Below, in pieces: positions 12,701 through 22,690 of a stretch of 64,000 nucleotides of DNA. The stretch lies in contig NC_084668.1 of NCBI RefSeq assembly GCF_028389875.1, positions 23,055,493-23,119,492 on the forward strand, given 5' to 3'. The DNA is from Rhea pennata. Lineage: Eukaryota; Chordata; Aves; Rheiformes; Rheidae. The translations under genes and the position numbers were made by a program. A model generated the notes under the pieces. That model was not told the DNA's origin. It worked only from the letters and a program-made list of their open reading frames with translations, and ran no database searches. Position 1 is the first letter of the stretch. The number at the start of each line of letters is the position of its first letter.

Positions 12701-15700
12701 AGTCGATAGATGCACCTCATATTTTTGAACACCTAGGGTTCAACAAATTTACTGGTGGTGCTCTTGCATTTTAACAAAATTTATTCTCGAGTAGAAGGGG
12801 GCACAGAACACTGGATTCTTATTCAAGCATTCGAGCGAGCTCTGCATTCATGGCTGTGTCTAAAGGGCATGTCAGCCTTTGATTCTCTCTGAGAGGTAAT
12901 TATCCTTTTCCTGTCACGGAACAACAAATGATAGCTAACTACAGAGGCACATTTGCAGTAGTCACATTCATCAACTGCAGAAAAAAAATTCAATTTAATT
13001 GTGCAACACAGCTGCACATAGGCTTTTTGAGCATTTCTGTTGTTCTCCCTGTCTTGCTATTCCTCCCTCCAGATCTATTTTTTAAACTTTTTTTCTGGGT
13101 TTTTTTCCCCCCTTTTTGTCTCTTCTTCCATTTTTACTCTCTGTACTTTCTTGTTAAAGTAATTTTCCTTTGTGGCTCTCATTCTTTTTTCCCCATTGAA
13201 GGCTATGAATGTAGAAAATTATCACAATTACTCATATAATTGAGCCTCTTTGTAGCAAGTGCAACTCCAGTAGCCTTTCTCCATCATGAAAATGGTTTCA
13301 TTATAGGGTTTTTCATATTCTCTGACACCATCTACACAGAGGAACAGGCGTGCAGATGAGATGTACTAGGAACAGGGTAGATCAGTAAGGTCACAGTAGG
13401 AATAATTAGCTCTGCTATGGAAAGAGCATCTAGGCCTTTTACTGCTACATAAATGTACTGTCCATGGCTTTTAGTCACAAAAAAACTTACTAACAAATGG
13501 AGCTCCCGCCTACTACTTTGAAAAAAAGATTTGTATCAACACTACAATTTTCCATCATTAAGACTAATAACACAGAGCCTAGTATACATCAAGGGGAATA
13601 AAAAGAAAAATCTCACATTCAAGTGGCGGCTGGGTGCTGACCTTTGTTCCCTTTTTTTGTGTTCAACTTAACTCTTTACAAAAAAGAGCCACACGCCACA
13701 CCAACAGGCAGGTGAACTCCAGCTAGCGCTAGCAAAGCATGGCACTCGGTCGGAAAATCTGATAAATCTCCATGCAGGATAATGCATTTCATTACAGATT
13801 CACTACATTAATTCTAGCTGTATTAAAAAAAAAAAAAAAAAAAAAAAAAGGCGGGGGGGAGAAAAGAATGCAAAGTGACATTGGATTTTTGCTATGTTGT
13901 TATGAAGGTCAGTTTACTTGCAAAGTGTAAATATATATTCAGCGCCCCCTTTGAAAAGCGGATTAATCAGGACTAGTAGATGTTGAGAACTGCACGTGAA
14001 AGACCAGGTCATTAACTTTATTTTCCCAGGTTTTATCACGTAGACTATTTAAATGTGCTCACTTGTTTAGAACTGCTTTACCGCTGCCTCTGCTGAAAGA
14101 TTGCCTTGGTTAGCGCGGGGTGTCTGCTTAGTCGTCCTGCTGTCTTTGCAGGCGTATATGCACACGTACATACATGTGCACGTACGTCAAAATTTTAAGT
14201 TTCAGGAGAGTTAGAGAACATAAATACCCGAGAAAAAGCACCTGTAAGCTGGAAACGTTTCAGCCCATCCGAACGGGAATGTTTCTGGAAATCTTTCACC
14301 AGTGTTTTCTGTAAAGATGCTCAAGTGGTTTACATAAGCAGTCTCACATTTGTCCCAAATAATCAGAATTTTTGCTTTTCTAGAACAGCTTTGGCTCTAG
14401 TTATACCGCAGAGGCAAGTTTGCACTTGGTGTTCTCACGTATTCTGTGTCCTGGAAGCCTGGTGGCTAAAGCTGAGTGTTCAGGGCACAGTGGAGCCTTC
14501 TTACCATCAGCTAAATGTTGCAAATAAAAAAAATGTATGGATTCATGAGTTAGTTTGCTTAGAAATCTTTGAATCTTTCCTAACCCATTCTTAGTAAAGA
14601 CGATGGTAAAACTGTCGGTCAGCTCCAACAGGAACAGAATTGGACCCCATAGTCTATTTTCTTCTGCTGTTTATGGCATTCCTTTTTCATAGAAAAAAAA
14701 AGTCTAATTTTAAATTACTTTTTTAGACAGCAAGTTTAGATATGTTAAAGTGTTCTGAGTGTACAGAGCTAAAAAAATGTGGTATCATTAAATAAATCAA
14801 TTTCCAGCTGCTAGGAAAAAAATGTACCGATGAAAGTATTAATAAATAGTTTAAAATGTTTAACTCGTAAGTATATGTTTTGATATTAATTTAGAACAAT
14901 ATAAAGCAGATTTTAAAAAATCTGTTTCTATCAGATTATGCACATTTAAACAATAAGTGGCTCAGGCAAAATAAGTCATTTTAATGTCATCTGTGATAGA
15001 TTTTCCTTGACAGCTACTGTAAATTACAATTACACTGCTTCTCTCTGCACTTGAAAGTAAGCATTGCAATAAATTATCTTTTATTTCAATCCATCATGTC
15101 TGCTTTCAGAAACAGAGAACCTCAAATAAAAGTTCAGCACTATTGTAAGAAAAATACAGTAATTTGTGTTCCAGTTTGAAACTAAAATGTACCTTTCTTT
15201 CAAAAAACAATTGTTGGCTTTCTAAAATATTACTAATTATACCTCAACACTTACTGTCATTATAGGGAATCCCTGAACTTGTGCATTCCCTCAGTCTGAG
15301 GTTGCTATTTAAGAGAAGAATACTCTGGTGTTTTCCCGGTAGAACTGGTAATTTCTCGGGTTAGGTAATGCGGTGGTATTCAGGGTAAATATCTCTGCTC
15401 CGAGCGCGTCTGGTCCGGGCTCGCGCTGCGCTCACGCGCTGGACAAGAGCAGGTGCCGGTGCCCGACCGCCTTGCTGACCGTCTCTCTAAGAAGAGCGGG
15501 GCGCCTCGTGCGGGCGCCGTCCCCCTCGGCCTGTCCCCGGCGTTTCGTCCGCCCCCTCGGGCGAGCCAGGCCCGCGGCCCCGCGCGGCGCCCTGCGCTTC
15601 GGGCCCGTCTCGTCCGCGGGCGAGAAGGTGGAGCGGAGGGGAGGGAGGCGGCGGCCCGCCTCTCGCTTCGCGGGCTGAGTCCTGGGCCGCCGCTGCCTGG

Positions 15701-18700
15701 ACGAGAAGGCGTTTGGGTCAAAAAAAAAATTTTTTTAAACACACATTTAAAAACAATAAAGGGGTGGGGCATGCAGGTTTTTTCCCAAATGTTGAGTCAA
15801 GAGTGGCGTTTGCCCAGGGTGCTCGCGCTCGCCGGGGCCGCGGGCGGCCCGCGGGAAGCCGTCCCGCCAGCTCTTCAGCCCCTTGGCGGCGGGGACTCGC
15901 CCCCTTTGCCCGCGGATCCTTTTTTATTTTTTTCTATTTTTATTTTTTGGGAAATTTGGGAATTTCGTTATAACTTGGCATGGATGAAACAGAGCTCATG
16001 AGGATTTTTAGGATACTCTAAGGCTAATGGTTGTGCTTCGAAATTCACCACCAGGTGAATGTGCAGATATTAAAGCCAGATTGAATGTGACTGGGTTTCA
16101 TACCTGCAGCTTATTTTCTCCACAGATTTTCTGCGTGTCCTTTCAGGTTCATTGGTCCCGTTACGTTTCACGGACAGGATGCCCGAGCTCCGCGTGCAGC
16201 GGGAGGGGGAGCGATGGGGCCTGTCAGTGCGGATGTCAAAGCCGTGTCAGCTCCAGGCTCCCCTGTTTTGATCGCAGACAGTAACCACTGAGGTGCTGAT
16301 GCCAACACGGTTGCTTTCAAGCTGTTCAGCAAGGAAGCGGCAGGATTCGGCACTGAGCTGCACAAGAGCCGCTCCCCTCGCTGGATGAGGCAGGAGCCCT
16401 GGTTTAACGTCGCTCTCCTGTGCCCCCGCGCTCCTGCCACTGGTGCCTGGAGAGCAGCTGCTGCCGCTGCTGCTCTCGCTCACTCGCGGAGCCGGAGCTT
16501 CCCGCGCCCGGAGCACCGGCTTCCCGAGGGAAGCCGGCGCTGGTGCGCCAAAGAGAAAGCTGTCTGTCTTGTCACGGTGGAAGACTTTTTTTTGGGGAAA
16601 AAAATCCTATAATAAAATAGCACACCTCAAAAAATGCCCGCCCTCTCCCTGGTGAGGAGTCATACGCTGCATGTATGACTTCTCCCATCTCTCTTGAGAG
16701 GGTCGTCTGGAAAGCAGTTCACCGTAGGGGAAGCAGTGTTGGTGTTGTTCTCCGCTCGGTCACTGGAGGTGGCCCGTTTTGTCGTGTGTACTTTTCTGAG
16801 TGACCTGGCTTCCTAGCTCCTCACTGTTTTCAGTGCGTCTTCCTTGGTCTTCAGCATCCTAACAGCCAGCAGGTGGGCTCTTTGGCTGAAGAGGGATGCC
16901 TTGCTATGGAAAGGCTTTTGCATCTCTGGTAGGACTGTTCAGTGCGTAAACTTGCACGATACTTTTCCATGTAAGTGGTGTGGAAGATAAAACGCTGTAC
17001 CATGAATGCAACCAAATGTAGCCCAACTTCTAGCCCTGTTAGTAACCCTCTTGGCCAGTAATTAGGAGTTTGGGGACAGATAAAATTGGAATTTCCATTC
17101 TTCTCCAGAGTTAATAAAAGAAATATGATGGGTCTTTGCACTAGGGCAGTGGGTTGGTAAAAGCTAATATCCAAATCCTGTTAAAACAGGCTCTTAAGGT
17201 CTGAACACTGTAGCACTATTAACCGTTGACCTGGCTGGGCTCCGCAGTTCCCGGTTCCCGGTGGCGGAGCACCATGTGCTTCAATTGCGGTGGCATTAAT
17301 TCTTGAGTGTGACACACAGGTACTGGAGCAAGCACTGCGGGGTCGGTAAAGCCCTGCGTGCAAAGGGATTACTATGTATAGCAATCTAAGGCCACTTTGG
17401 ACCTGAATAAGAGCCTCCCCATGGGGGTTAACGTGCTTTAATTTCTCCAAGAGGAGCTTACGCCTTTATTTGAGTTTCTTAACTTTCCTGCTCATCTTCC
17501 TGAAGCCAAACTCTGAGGAAAGCACTTGTGAAGGTGGAAGTGCACCCAGACCTGAAGTGCTGGAGTGCCTACCTTCATTCGAGACACACAAATGAAGCTT
17601 TTAGTGTCGCGGGGGAAACCTTGCCAGGCCGAGCTCCTGTTCGCTTGTGGGAAGCGGGTGGGTGGGGGGTGGGCTGGGGCTGCTCCCTTGCAAATGCAGC
17701 TCCAGCCCCAGGTGCCCCCAGCTCTCCTTGGTTGCTGGGCTGGCCGCCCCCCGGCAGGGCTGCCGCGCTGCCAGCAGCGCCGAGCCGTGAGACGGGGCCC
17801 TGGGGAGCCGCTGAGGGCTCCCTCGCAGCCGGGCGGGAAAAGGCCCTAGAGCTGGGGTCTGGTTGCGGTACTGCGGCGAGGGCTTCTCTGGAAATACGCC
17901 GTTAACCAGCACGGGCGGCTTGCCTGGAGCTGCCACCAGTTTTGGTGTTGGACGTTGTCGGGATGTCGCAAGTGAAGCAGTATGGATCTCAAGGCGCTCC
18001 TGCCCCCTGCCCTGCGCCCAGCCTCAGCACGGCTCTGCGCTTGGCGCAGCTGCTGGGCTGGCGCCTCGGCCGCGCTTTGCGGCGACTTGGCCGTCCTGCG
18101 TTCAAAAGTGATTGTGGCATGTTCGTGCCTGAAGGTTGCCCTCCAAAAGGGAGAGAGATGAGCTGCTGCCCCCTTGCCCAGCCTACAGGGCTGCCTGCTT
18201 CTGCAGGCAGGTGTGTTAACTCTGAAACCTAACAAAGGCTGGAGCCAGGGCTGGGGCCAGCTTGGGGGAGCGTGGTGGACAAGGGGGTTCCCTCACAGTA
18301 TCTCTTTGCCCCTACAGCTCCATAGCGCGGCAGGGCGGCTTTCACGTCTGCCCCAGCTTTGTTGGCCACGGCATAGGATCGTACTTCCATGGGCACCCCG
18401 AGGTGTGGCACCACGGTAAGCTCGGCCCTGCACAAAGCCTGCACGGGCGGCACCCAGGGCTCCCAGCAAGGCAGCACCCGCTCAGCTGCTGCTGGCATGG
18501 AAATAAATCCTGGGCGTGGGCTGGGGGGTTAAGAGAGCTCCTGTGTGCACACACACACACACACACGTGCACACGGGCACTCACACATGCACACACAGGC
18601 ATGCACACACGCGTGCATGCACACACGCATGCACACACACGGATACATGCACAAAGCACAGGTGCACACGCACACACCTGGCGGCTCGCCCGCACGTGGG

Positions 18701-20531
18701 CTCTCGCAGCCGGGCTGAGCCGGGCTCTACGCCGGGCCGGGCCGGGCCGGGCTCTGCGCCGGGCCGCGCCGGGCCGCGCCGGGCTGTCCGCGGCGCCGCT
18801 CGCCGGGAGGCCTCTGCGCGCTGCGCAGCGCCGGCCCGGCCGCGGGGCGCCCGCCTGGCCGCGCAGCACCCGGCCCGGCCCGGCCCGGCACGGCACGGCA
18901 CGGCACGGCACGGCACGGCGTCCCGCGGCCGCTCGCGGGCTGCCGCCGGCGCCGGGAAATACCGCGGTTCCCGTCAGATACGTATATATATGTGTGTATA
19001 TATGTGTGTATATATATACGTTTGCTAATACCCTGCGAGGCGACTCGGGAGCGAGCCGGAGCGCAGAGCCGCTGCCCCGCAAGTGGCGCCGTGATCGGGG
19101 TCGCTTCGCCTTGCTATACCTGCGATTGCTTTGGGCGGCTTTTTCCTGGTCCTAACGGGGGGTTGCCAGGCATGGTGCCAGCGGGCCAAAAAGGGGGGTT
19201 AAACCGAAGTGCTGGTTATATTTACAAAAAAAAAAAAAAAAAAAAAAAAATCAACAACCGCAAAAGCGTTTTTATTTTCTTTTGTAGCCAATGACAGTGA
19301 TTTGTTAATGGAAGAGGGAATGGCGTTCACAATAGGTCAGTAACTGTCTTGTAATACGTTTTTCTTTAAGAAAACACACAGAGCAACCCAGATCCGTACA
19401 GTTTCTTTATTTCAATATAGAAATTTCCATCCAGATACGAGGATGCCGGCTACGCGAACCCACTTAGGAAGCAGATTAAAACATTGTGTTAAACTGCGAT
19501 AAGGAAATAATTGGTTAAGATAGCTGCCAAGTGATAAGATTTCTAAAAGGAAATATCCTCAACAAATCTTACTAAGTGCCAGCCTGGACGCATGTGGCGG
19601 TAGGGCCGAGCCGCCGCCCGGCCGCGGCTGTGCGGGAGCGGCGGAGCCGATTCCGCCAGGCAAGAGCCGCCCGAGCACCGAGCTGCGGCCGCTGCGGTGG
19701 CATCCGCTTCCTGGCAGAGCTGCTCTCGGTTTTGGTGGATTACCTCGGGCACAACCAGTGAGAATCTCTCCCTGAGAAGACTAAATACCAATCATGGAAA
19801 GCTTATGGGGGGGGGGGGGAGGGAGAGCCCTCTTCCTCACTGCGTGTCTAAATGGCGCAGCAATTAGAGGGAAATAAGAAAATTGTTGTTTTGCTGATTT
19901 AATGAACATTTTAAAACTGTTTAAAAATTTCAAATATTTTAAACTATCTGCTCTTTGGAAGTGTGGTTGGTGCTTTGGTTATTATCCACGGGGTCTTAAT
20001 TAAAGCTTGATCAAAATTCCCTGCTTTTACAAAAAGCAAATGGGCAACTTTCTACCTTAATAGTTCGTCTTCCTCTTCAGTTCGCATCTTAGTTGCCAGA
20101 CAGTTGCCCAGCGCGGAGGGAGCTGCAGAGAGGCAGCTACCTGCCGGGATCCCCCTGCCCCCCCCCCCCCCTCCGCCTTTTCTCTCTTGCTTCCCAGTCC
20201 GGACAAGACTGCGACTAAGTTTATGTTTTTAATGTTACAGAGCCAATAATAATGGAAGGATCCCCCGAATTTAAGATTCTGGAGGATAAGTGGACTGCGA
20301 TTTCTGTAGACAATAAAAGGTGCCTGCTTTTACTTTTTAATCTTTTACAAGCCGCGGGACTGACACCTGACAGCCGGGAAAATGGGTGAGTTTTGCGGGC
20401 GTTGCTGGCCACCTTTGCCCCCCCCCCAATAACTGCCCGATATGCATTTCAGATCAGCGCAGTTTGAACATACCATTGCAATCACCTCCGAGGGAGCAGA
20501 GATCCTCTCCAAAGTGGAGGAAGAAGCCTGA
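3623..20531 (+). CDS. METAP1D: Methionine aminopeptidase 1D, mitochondrial (3' eight exons, partial)
   Basis: Removes the initiator methionine from nascent proteins in the mitochondrial matrix, after deformylation where needed. Eight coding exons join in frame: 3623-3772, 6982-7130, 7823-7865, 11384-11547, 18318-18415, 19288-19335, 20241-20319 and 20453-20531 (810 nt, 269 residues plus TGA). All introns are GT-AG. The joined protein aligns throughout with vertebrate METAP1D and ends at the expected place. In this partial numbering the five type-1 MetAP metal ligands are intact: D112 (NIDV), D123 (HGDTS), H186 (GHGIG), E218 (TIEP) and E249 (FEHT). The catalytic His is at H95 (CHGIPD). The presequence and first ~65 residues are missing and are expected upstream of the window. 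It lies 3.8 kb upstream of DLX1 on the same strand, the conserved vertebrate order. No inactivating change is seen, so this is a working gene. Confidence 0.97.
3773..6981 (+). other. METAP1D: METAP1D intron, with a GC-rich patch
   Basis: 3.2 kb GT-AG intron. It contains a degraded CR1 LINE fragment (about 5145-5260), a GC-richer stretch at 5300-5900 with no convincing gene, and a T-rich run near 6760-6778. Nothing else was recognised. Confidence 0.8.
5145..5260 (-). mobile_element. Decayed CR1 LINE 3'-region fragment
   Basis: The text CCAACCTAAACCTGCG, followed by CAGTTTATACCCGTTTGTTC and a TTGAACAGCTTCC-like segment, resembles the reverse complement of the 3' part of CR1 elements of birds, crocodilians and turtles. 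It would therefore be inserted on the minus strand. The copy is short and diverged, with unclear edges. Recognition is by remembered consensus, so boundaries are approximate. Confidence 0.6.
6982..7130 (+). CDS. METAP1D: METAP1D coding exon with catalytic His
   Basis: 149 nt, entered in phase 0 and ending two bases into a serine codon completed by the next exon. It encodes [16 protein letters not shown], then [20 protein letters not shown] and CHGIPD. The His of CHGIPD corresponds to the catalytic His79 of E. coli MetAP. The flanks are TTTCAG and GTATTT. Confidence 0.96.
7131..7822 (+). other. METAP1D: METAP1D intron (692 bp)
   Basis: AT-rich GT-AG intron containing A-rich (about 7351-7367) and T-rich (about 7431-7443) runs. 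No other feature was seen. Confidence 0.85.
7823..7865 (+). CDS. METAP1D: METAP1D micro-exon with first metal ligand
   Basis: Only 43 nt, completing the split serine and encoding [14 protein letters not shown]. It was too short to be found as an open frame and was placed by splice phase and homology. The Asp of NIDV is the first metal-binding aspartate (Asp97 of E. coli MetAP). The acceptor is TTTCAG and the donor GTGAGT. Confidence 0.95.
7866..11383 (+). other. METAP1D: METAP1D intron with internal GC island
   Basis: 3.5 kb intron, mostly AT-rich. An abrupt GC- and CpG-rich patch lies at about 10965-11160, giving chance alanine/proline/arginine-rich open frames. No exon was recognised inside. 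Confidence 0.8.
10965..11160. other. Small intronic CpG-rich island
   Basis: About 200 bp dense in CpG, flanked on both sides by AT-rich sequence. It lies 220 bp upstream of a METAP1D exon. The open frames here are composition artefacts and resemble no protein family. It could be an intragenic CpG island or a GC-biased patch. Confidence 0.55.
11384..11547 (+). CDS. METAP1D: METAP1D coding exon with second metal ligand
   Basis: 164 nt, phase 0 start, ending ATC AG. It encodes [19 protein letters not shown] and a following helix ending AFAVIGNTI. The Asp of HGDTS is the bridging metal ligand (Asp108 in E. coli). The acceptor is TTTAG and the donor GTAAGC. The helix loop reads GPGAAFAV, where human, from memory, has RAGAPFSV; these are conservative surface changes. 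Confidence 0.96.
12820..14060. promoter_or_regulatory. Candidate intronic enhancer (URE2-like position)
   Basis: AT-rich block with homeodomain cores TAATTA at 12897-12902 and 13403-13408, E-boxes CAGCTG at 13009-13014 and CAGATG at 13353-13358, and a MEIS/TALE-type CTGTCA at 12911-12916. It lies 10-11.5 kb upstream of the DLX1 start codon. In mouse the forebrain enhancer URE2 lies roughly 12 kb upstream of Dlx1. Identity with URE2 is inferred from position and motif type only. Confidence 0.45.
14930..15260. promoter_or_regulatory. Candidate conserved non-coding element in METAP1D intron
   Basis: CpG-poor, mixed-composition AT-rich block with AAATTACAATTACAC near 15020-15034 and a TGACAG TALE-type motif near 15008. 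It is bounded on the right by a sharp switch to a CpG-rich patch at about 15400. It resembles other non-coding elements around DLX genes, but conservation cannot be measured here. Confidence 0.3.
15400..15690. other. Intronic CpG-rich island
   Basis: About 290 bp rich in CpG inside a METAP1D intron, 8.6 kb upstream of DLX1. Long open frames occur on both strands through lack of AT-rich stops, but none resembles a protein family. Its role is unknown. Confidence 0.5.
18318..18415 (+). CDS. METAP1D: METAP1D coding exon with metal-binding His
   Basis: 98 nt, completing the split serine and ending one base into an alanine codon. It encodes [20 protein letters not shown] and HPEVWHH. The His of GHGIG is the metal ligand His171 and the His of YFHG is the substrate-contacting His178 of E. 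coli MetAP. The acceptor is CCTACAG and the donor GTAAGC. Confidence 0.96.
18545..18685. repeat. (CA)n / CACACG-rich microsatellite
   Basis: A dinucleotide ACAC tract degenerating into CACACG and CATGCACA units. It is purine-pyrimidine alternating and therefore Z-DNA-prone. Confidence 0.9.
18871..18915. repeat. CGGCC/CGGCA pentanucleotide repeats
   Basis: Three CGGCC units (18871-18885) run directly into six CGGCA units (18886-18915). Upstream, 18730-18800 holds looser copies of GGGCC-type pentamers. The same pentamer family recurs at 29551-29640 and 34566-34590. Confidence 0.85.
18979..19020. repeat. (TATATG)n-type microsatellite
   Basis: An alternating purine-pyrimidine TATATATGTGTG tract within the METAP1D intron. 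This is a simple repeat. Confidence 0.85.
19226..19250. repeat. Poly(A) run of 25
   Basis: Uninterrupted homopolymer about 37 bp before a METAP1D acceptor. Its length is likely to be unstable or imprecisely sequenced. Confidence 0.9.
19288..19335 (+). CDS. METAP1D: METAP1D coding exon (48 nt)
   Basis: Too short to stand out as an open frame; placed by homology and phase. It completes an alanine codon, encodes [15 protein letters not shown] and leaves the first base of the glutamate codon that supplies the next metal ligand. The acceptor is TTTGTAG and the donor GTCAGT. Confidence 0.94.
19336..20240 (+). other. METAP1D: METAP1D intron (905 bp)
   Basis: GT-AG intron with a G-run at about 19807-19819 and C-runs at about 20155-20171. 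No other feature was seen. Confidence 0.8.
20241..20319 (+). CDS. METAP1D: METAP1D coding exon with ligand Glu
   Basis: 79 nt. It completes the Glu of TIEP (the Glu204-type metal ligand), then encodes [20 protein letters not shown] and SVDNK, ending two bases into an arginine codon. The acceptor is GTTACAG and the donor GTGCCT. Confidence 0.95.
20453..20531 (+). CDS. METAP1D: METAP1D terminal coding exon
   Basis: 79 nt. It completes the Arg codon, then encodes [20 protein letters not shown] and a short acidic tail VEEEA before TGA at 20529-20531. FEHT carries the last metal ligand (Glu235-type). The preceding intron is only 133 bp. Confidence 0.96.
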
Positions 20532-20680
20532 GGACGGAGCAAGTTGCGGGGGCGCTCGCTGGGCTGGCCGGGCTCCCCGGGGCAGAGATGAGAGTCCCCT
20601 CGTGTCCCCGGCCTGGGGGCTGCCGCGGTAGAGCAGCTTGCGGGCTCAGCCCCTCTCCCTGTGTTACCTGGCGAGTATTT

Positions 20681-20686
20681 AATAAA
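20681..20686 (+). terminator. METAP1D: METAP1D poly(A) signal
   Basis: Canonical AATAAA, 150 bp after the METAP1D stop. It is followed by the GT-rich text TGATGGCTTGTTTGTGACC at 20691-20709, a good downstream element. It implies a short 3' UTR of about 170 nt. Confidence 0.8.
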
Positions 20687-20709
20687 AGCCTGATGGCTTG
20701 TTTGTGACC

Positions 20710-22690
20710 CTGGAAGCTGCGAGGCGCTGCCTGCAGCGCACGGACTGCGGGTCGGTGCGGCGAGGGGCAGAGGGACGGGCTGCTCGCCGCAGTCCCGTGC
20801 GGGACGGGCACGTACCGGCTGCGCTGCCTCCGTGCAGCCTGGCGACGGGCGGACAGGGAGTATTTTGCTTTTATAGCTGAGCTATGGAGTCATTTTTTCT
20901 TCACTGCGAGTAGCACGATGCTATTTCCCAGGCTGTAACTTCTACCAGGATGGGGGGGGGGGAGTTGAGGGAAAAAAAAAAAGCAAACAAGAAGTTTCCC
21001 AAGTGCGGCGGCAGGCAGGCAGGGCAGCGCCTCGTCCCCTCGCAGCCCGTCCCAGCGGCTCTTCCCACGTTGCGTGCTGGGGGTGGGGTGGTGGGCAGAG
21101 AGCCGCAAGTCGGTGACACGCGTGCACCCCTGCCCAGACCCGGGGACGAGGCCTGTCCCGGAGCTGCCTCGGAGAGGAAGGCTGAGATCTGCGGCGGCTC
21201 GTGGCTGCCCGGCCCGCCGCAGCGGAGGTGTTCCGCACCGGCCCCGCACCGTGGGGCAGCCGCGGGGATAGGCACGGGGCCGCAAGTGCCAGCGACCCCC
21301 GCCCCCTCGGGGGCCAGGCCTGCACCTGGGAAACCGCGGGCTGCGGAGCCCGTGGCTCGGTCTGGGCAAACTAATCGGGTTTCCTGCAGCTCCGCTGTGC
21401 TGCTGTTAGCTTGCACTCGAGTACGTCGAACTGTCAGCTCTAATACTTTCCAACATCACCCTTTGAAAAAGCAGGAACCTCCCTAGAACATTTCTAATAT
21501 TGCCGGGCTGCCTTTCAGCTCATTCGTCGCTGAGATTAGTTTGGAAGGCTTTAAAACCTGTAAAAATAAACGATGCATCAAACAAGTTTACAAATACATG
21601 GAGGTTAAATAGCGTGTTACTGGCCCTGGGAGGGTTCGGGACACCTATCACTGGCTTGGGAAAATATATTCCGTTCCCTTAAACCGACGGCTGGGCCGTA
21701 GGGGCGGCGGGCTGCGCGGCCGCGGTGCGCCTCCGCGGGTGCACAGCAGCCGCGCCGGGGCGGCTTCGCGCACTGCGTGTGCCGGGGTCACAAGGAGGAG
21801 CCGCGGCCCGGCCGCGCAGGGGCCCGCGGGGGCGGCCGGGGGCAGCGAGAGGCGGCGAGGCCGAGGGACGGGGCCGGGACCGCGGCCGGCGCCGCCAAGC
21901 TGCTCCCGGCGCCGTCGGGGCGCCGTCGGCGCCGTCGGCCGCGGGCAGGGGCTGCGGTGCGCGGCCGCGGAGGCCGGCTCCGCGTTAGGAAGCGCTGAAG
22001 AGAGCGGGGCGCCCCGCAGCCCGCCGCGAAAGGGGCTGCGAGCGCCGGGCTGAGCAGCCCTGGCTGCTCCGCGCTCGCTCCGCGCTCGCCCCCGTAGCTC
22101 TCTCGGGCGGCCTGGAGGATGTGACCGGCCGCTGCGCTACCAAGCTGCTTGCGGCGCGGCTTCTGGCCCACGCGCGTAATCCCAGCTATAAAGTAAACTA
22201 AAAAATGCTGCCCGTGCGCGGGGACAAGTCCCGCGCAGGGGATGCCAGCAGCAAGCCCCGAAAGGCCGATGCCCCCCGGGCTGCCCGCCGCCCCGCGCCC
22301 GCGGCGCCCCGCCGCGGCTGCTCACTTACATGGCCCGGGGCAGAGCTGCTCGCCGGATCCGCGCGGCGGAGCGCGCCGCCGCCGCCCCTTCCCGCACCCG
22401 TGCGCGGCTACCTTACGAAAATGAACTCTACGCATCGCGAGCAAAACAGCCAAACAAACAAAAAAAGTGCAAGAGGCGTTAGGAAATGGGCAATTAAACC
22501 CCACAGTGCCGCTAAGGGAAAAGAAAAAAAAATATAAAAGGAGCAGGAGGGCTCGGTGTTGTCATCTTTGCACCACTCATTAGCTGGTTGCTTCAAGCCC
22601 GGACAAGTTAAATGTCTGTTGGAGGCGGGAAGGGATCTGCCGGCGGCGGGGAAGCGCGGCGGCGCGGGCAGCCCGCAGCCGGGCGAGGAG
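20710..22690. other. METAP1D-DLX1 intergenic region with CpG island
   Basis: No coding gene. GC content rises from about 20.9 kb and peaks in a CpG-dense island at about 21705-22420. Alanine/arginine-rich open frames here are compositional. The island may be the upstream edge of the DLX1 CpG domain. Confidence 0.7.

Larger units (their letters stand above)
11548..18317 (+). other. METAP1D: Longest METAP1D intron, hosting candidate regulatory DNA
   Basis: 6.8 kb GT-AG intron. It contains a T26 run (11722-11747), AT-rich conserved-element-like blocks (12820-14060 and 14930-15260), an A25 run (13825-13849), CpG-rich patches (about 15400-15690, 15815-15910 and 16340-16560) and otherwise unremarkable sequence to the acceptor. 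No coding exon was recognised inside. Confidence 0.8.
18416..19287 (+). other. METAP1D: METAP1D intron packed with simple repeats
   Basis: 872-bp intron made largely of low-complexity DNA: a CA/CACACG tract, GC pentamers, a TATATG tract and an A25 run just before the acceptor. The polypyrimidine tract at the acceptor (TTTTATTTTCTTTTGTAG) is nevertheless good. Confidence 0.85.

Noticed and set aside
18262-19155. 297-codon open frame overlapping a METAP1D exon
   Set aside because: It reads through the CA repeat and GC pentamers of an intron. The real METAP1D exon here is only 98 nt and is in a different frame.
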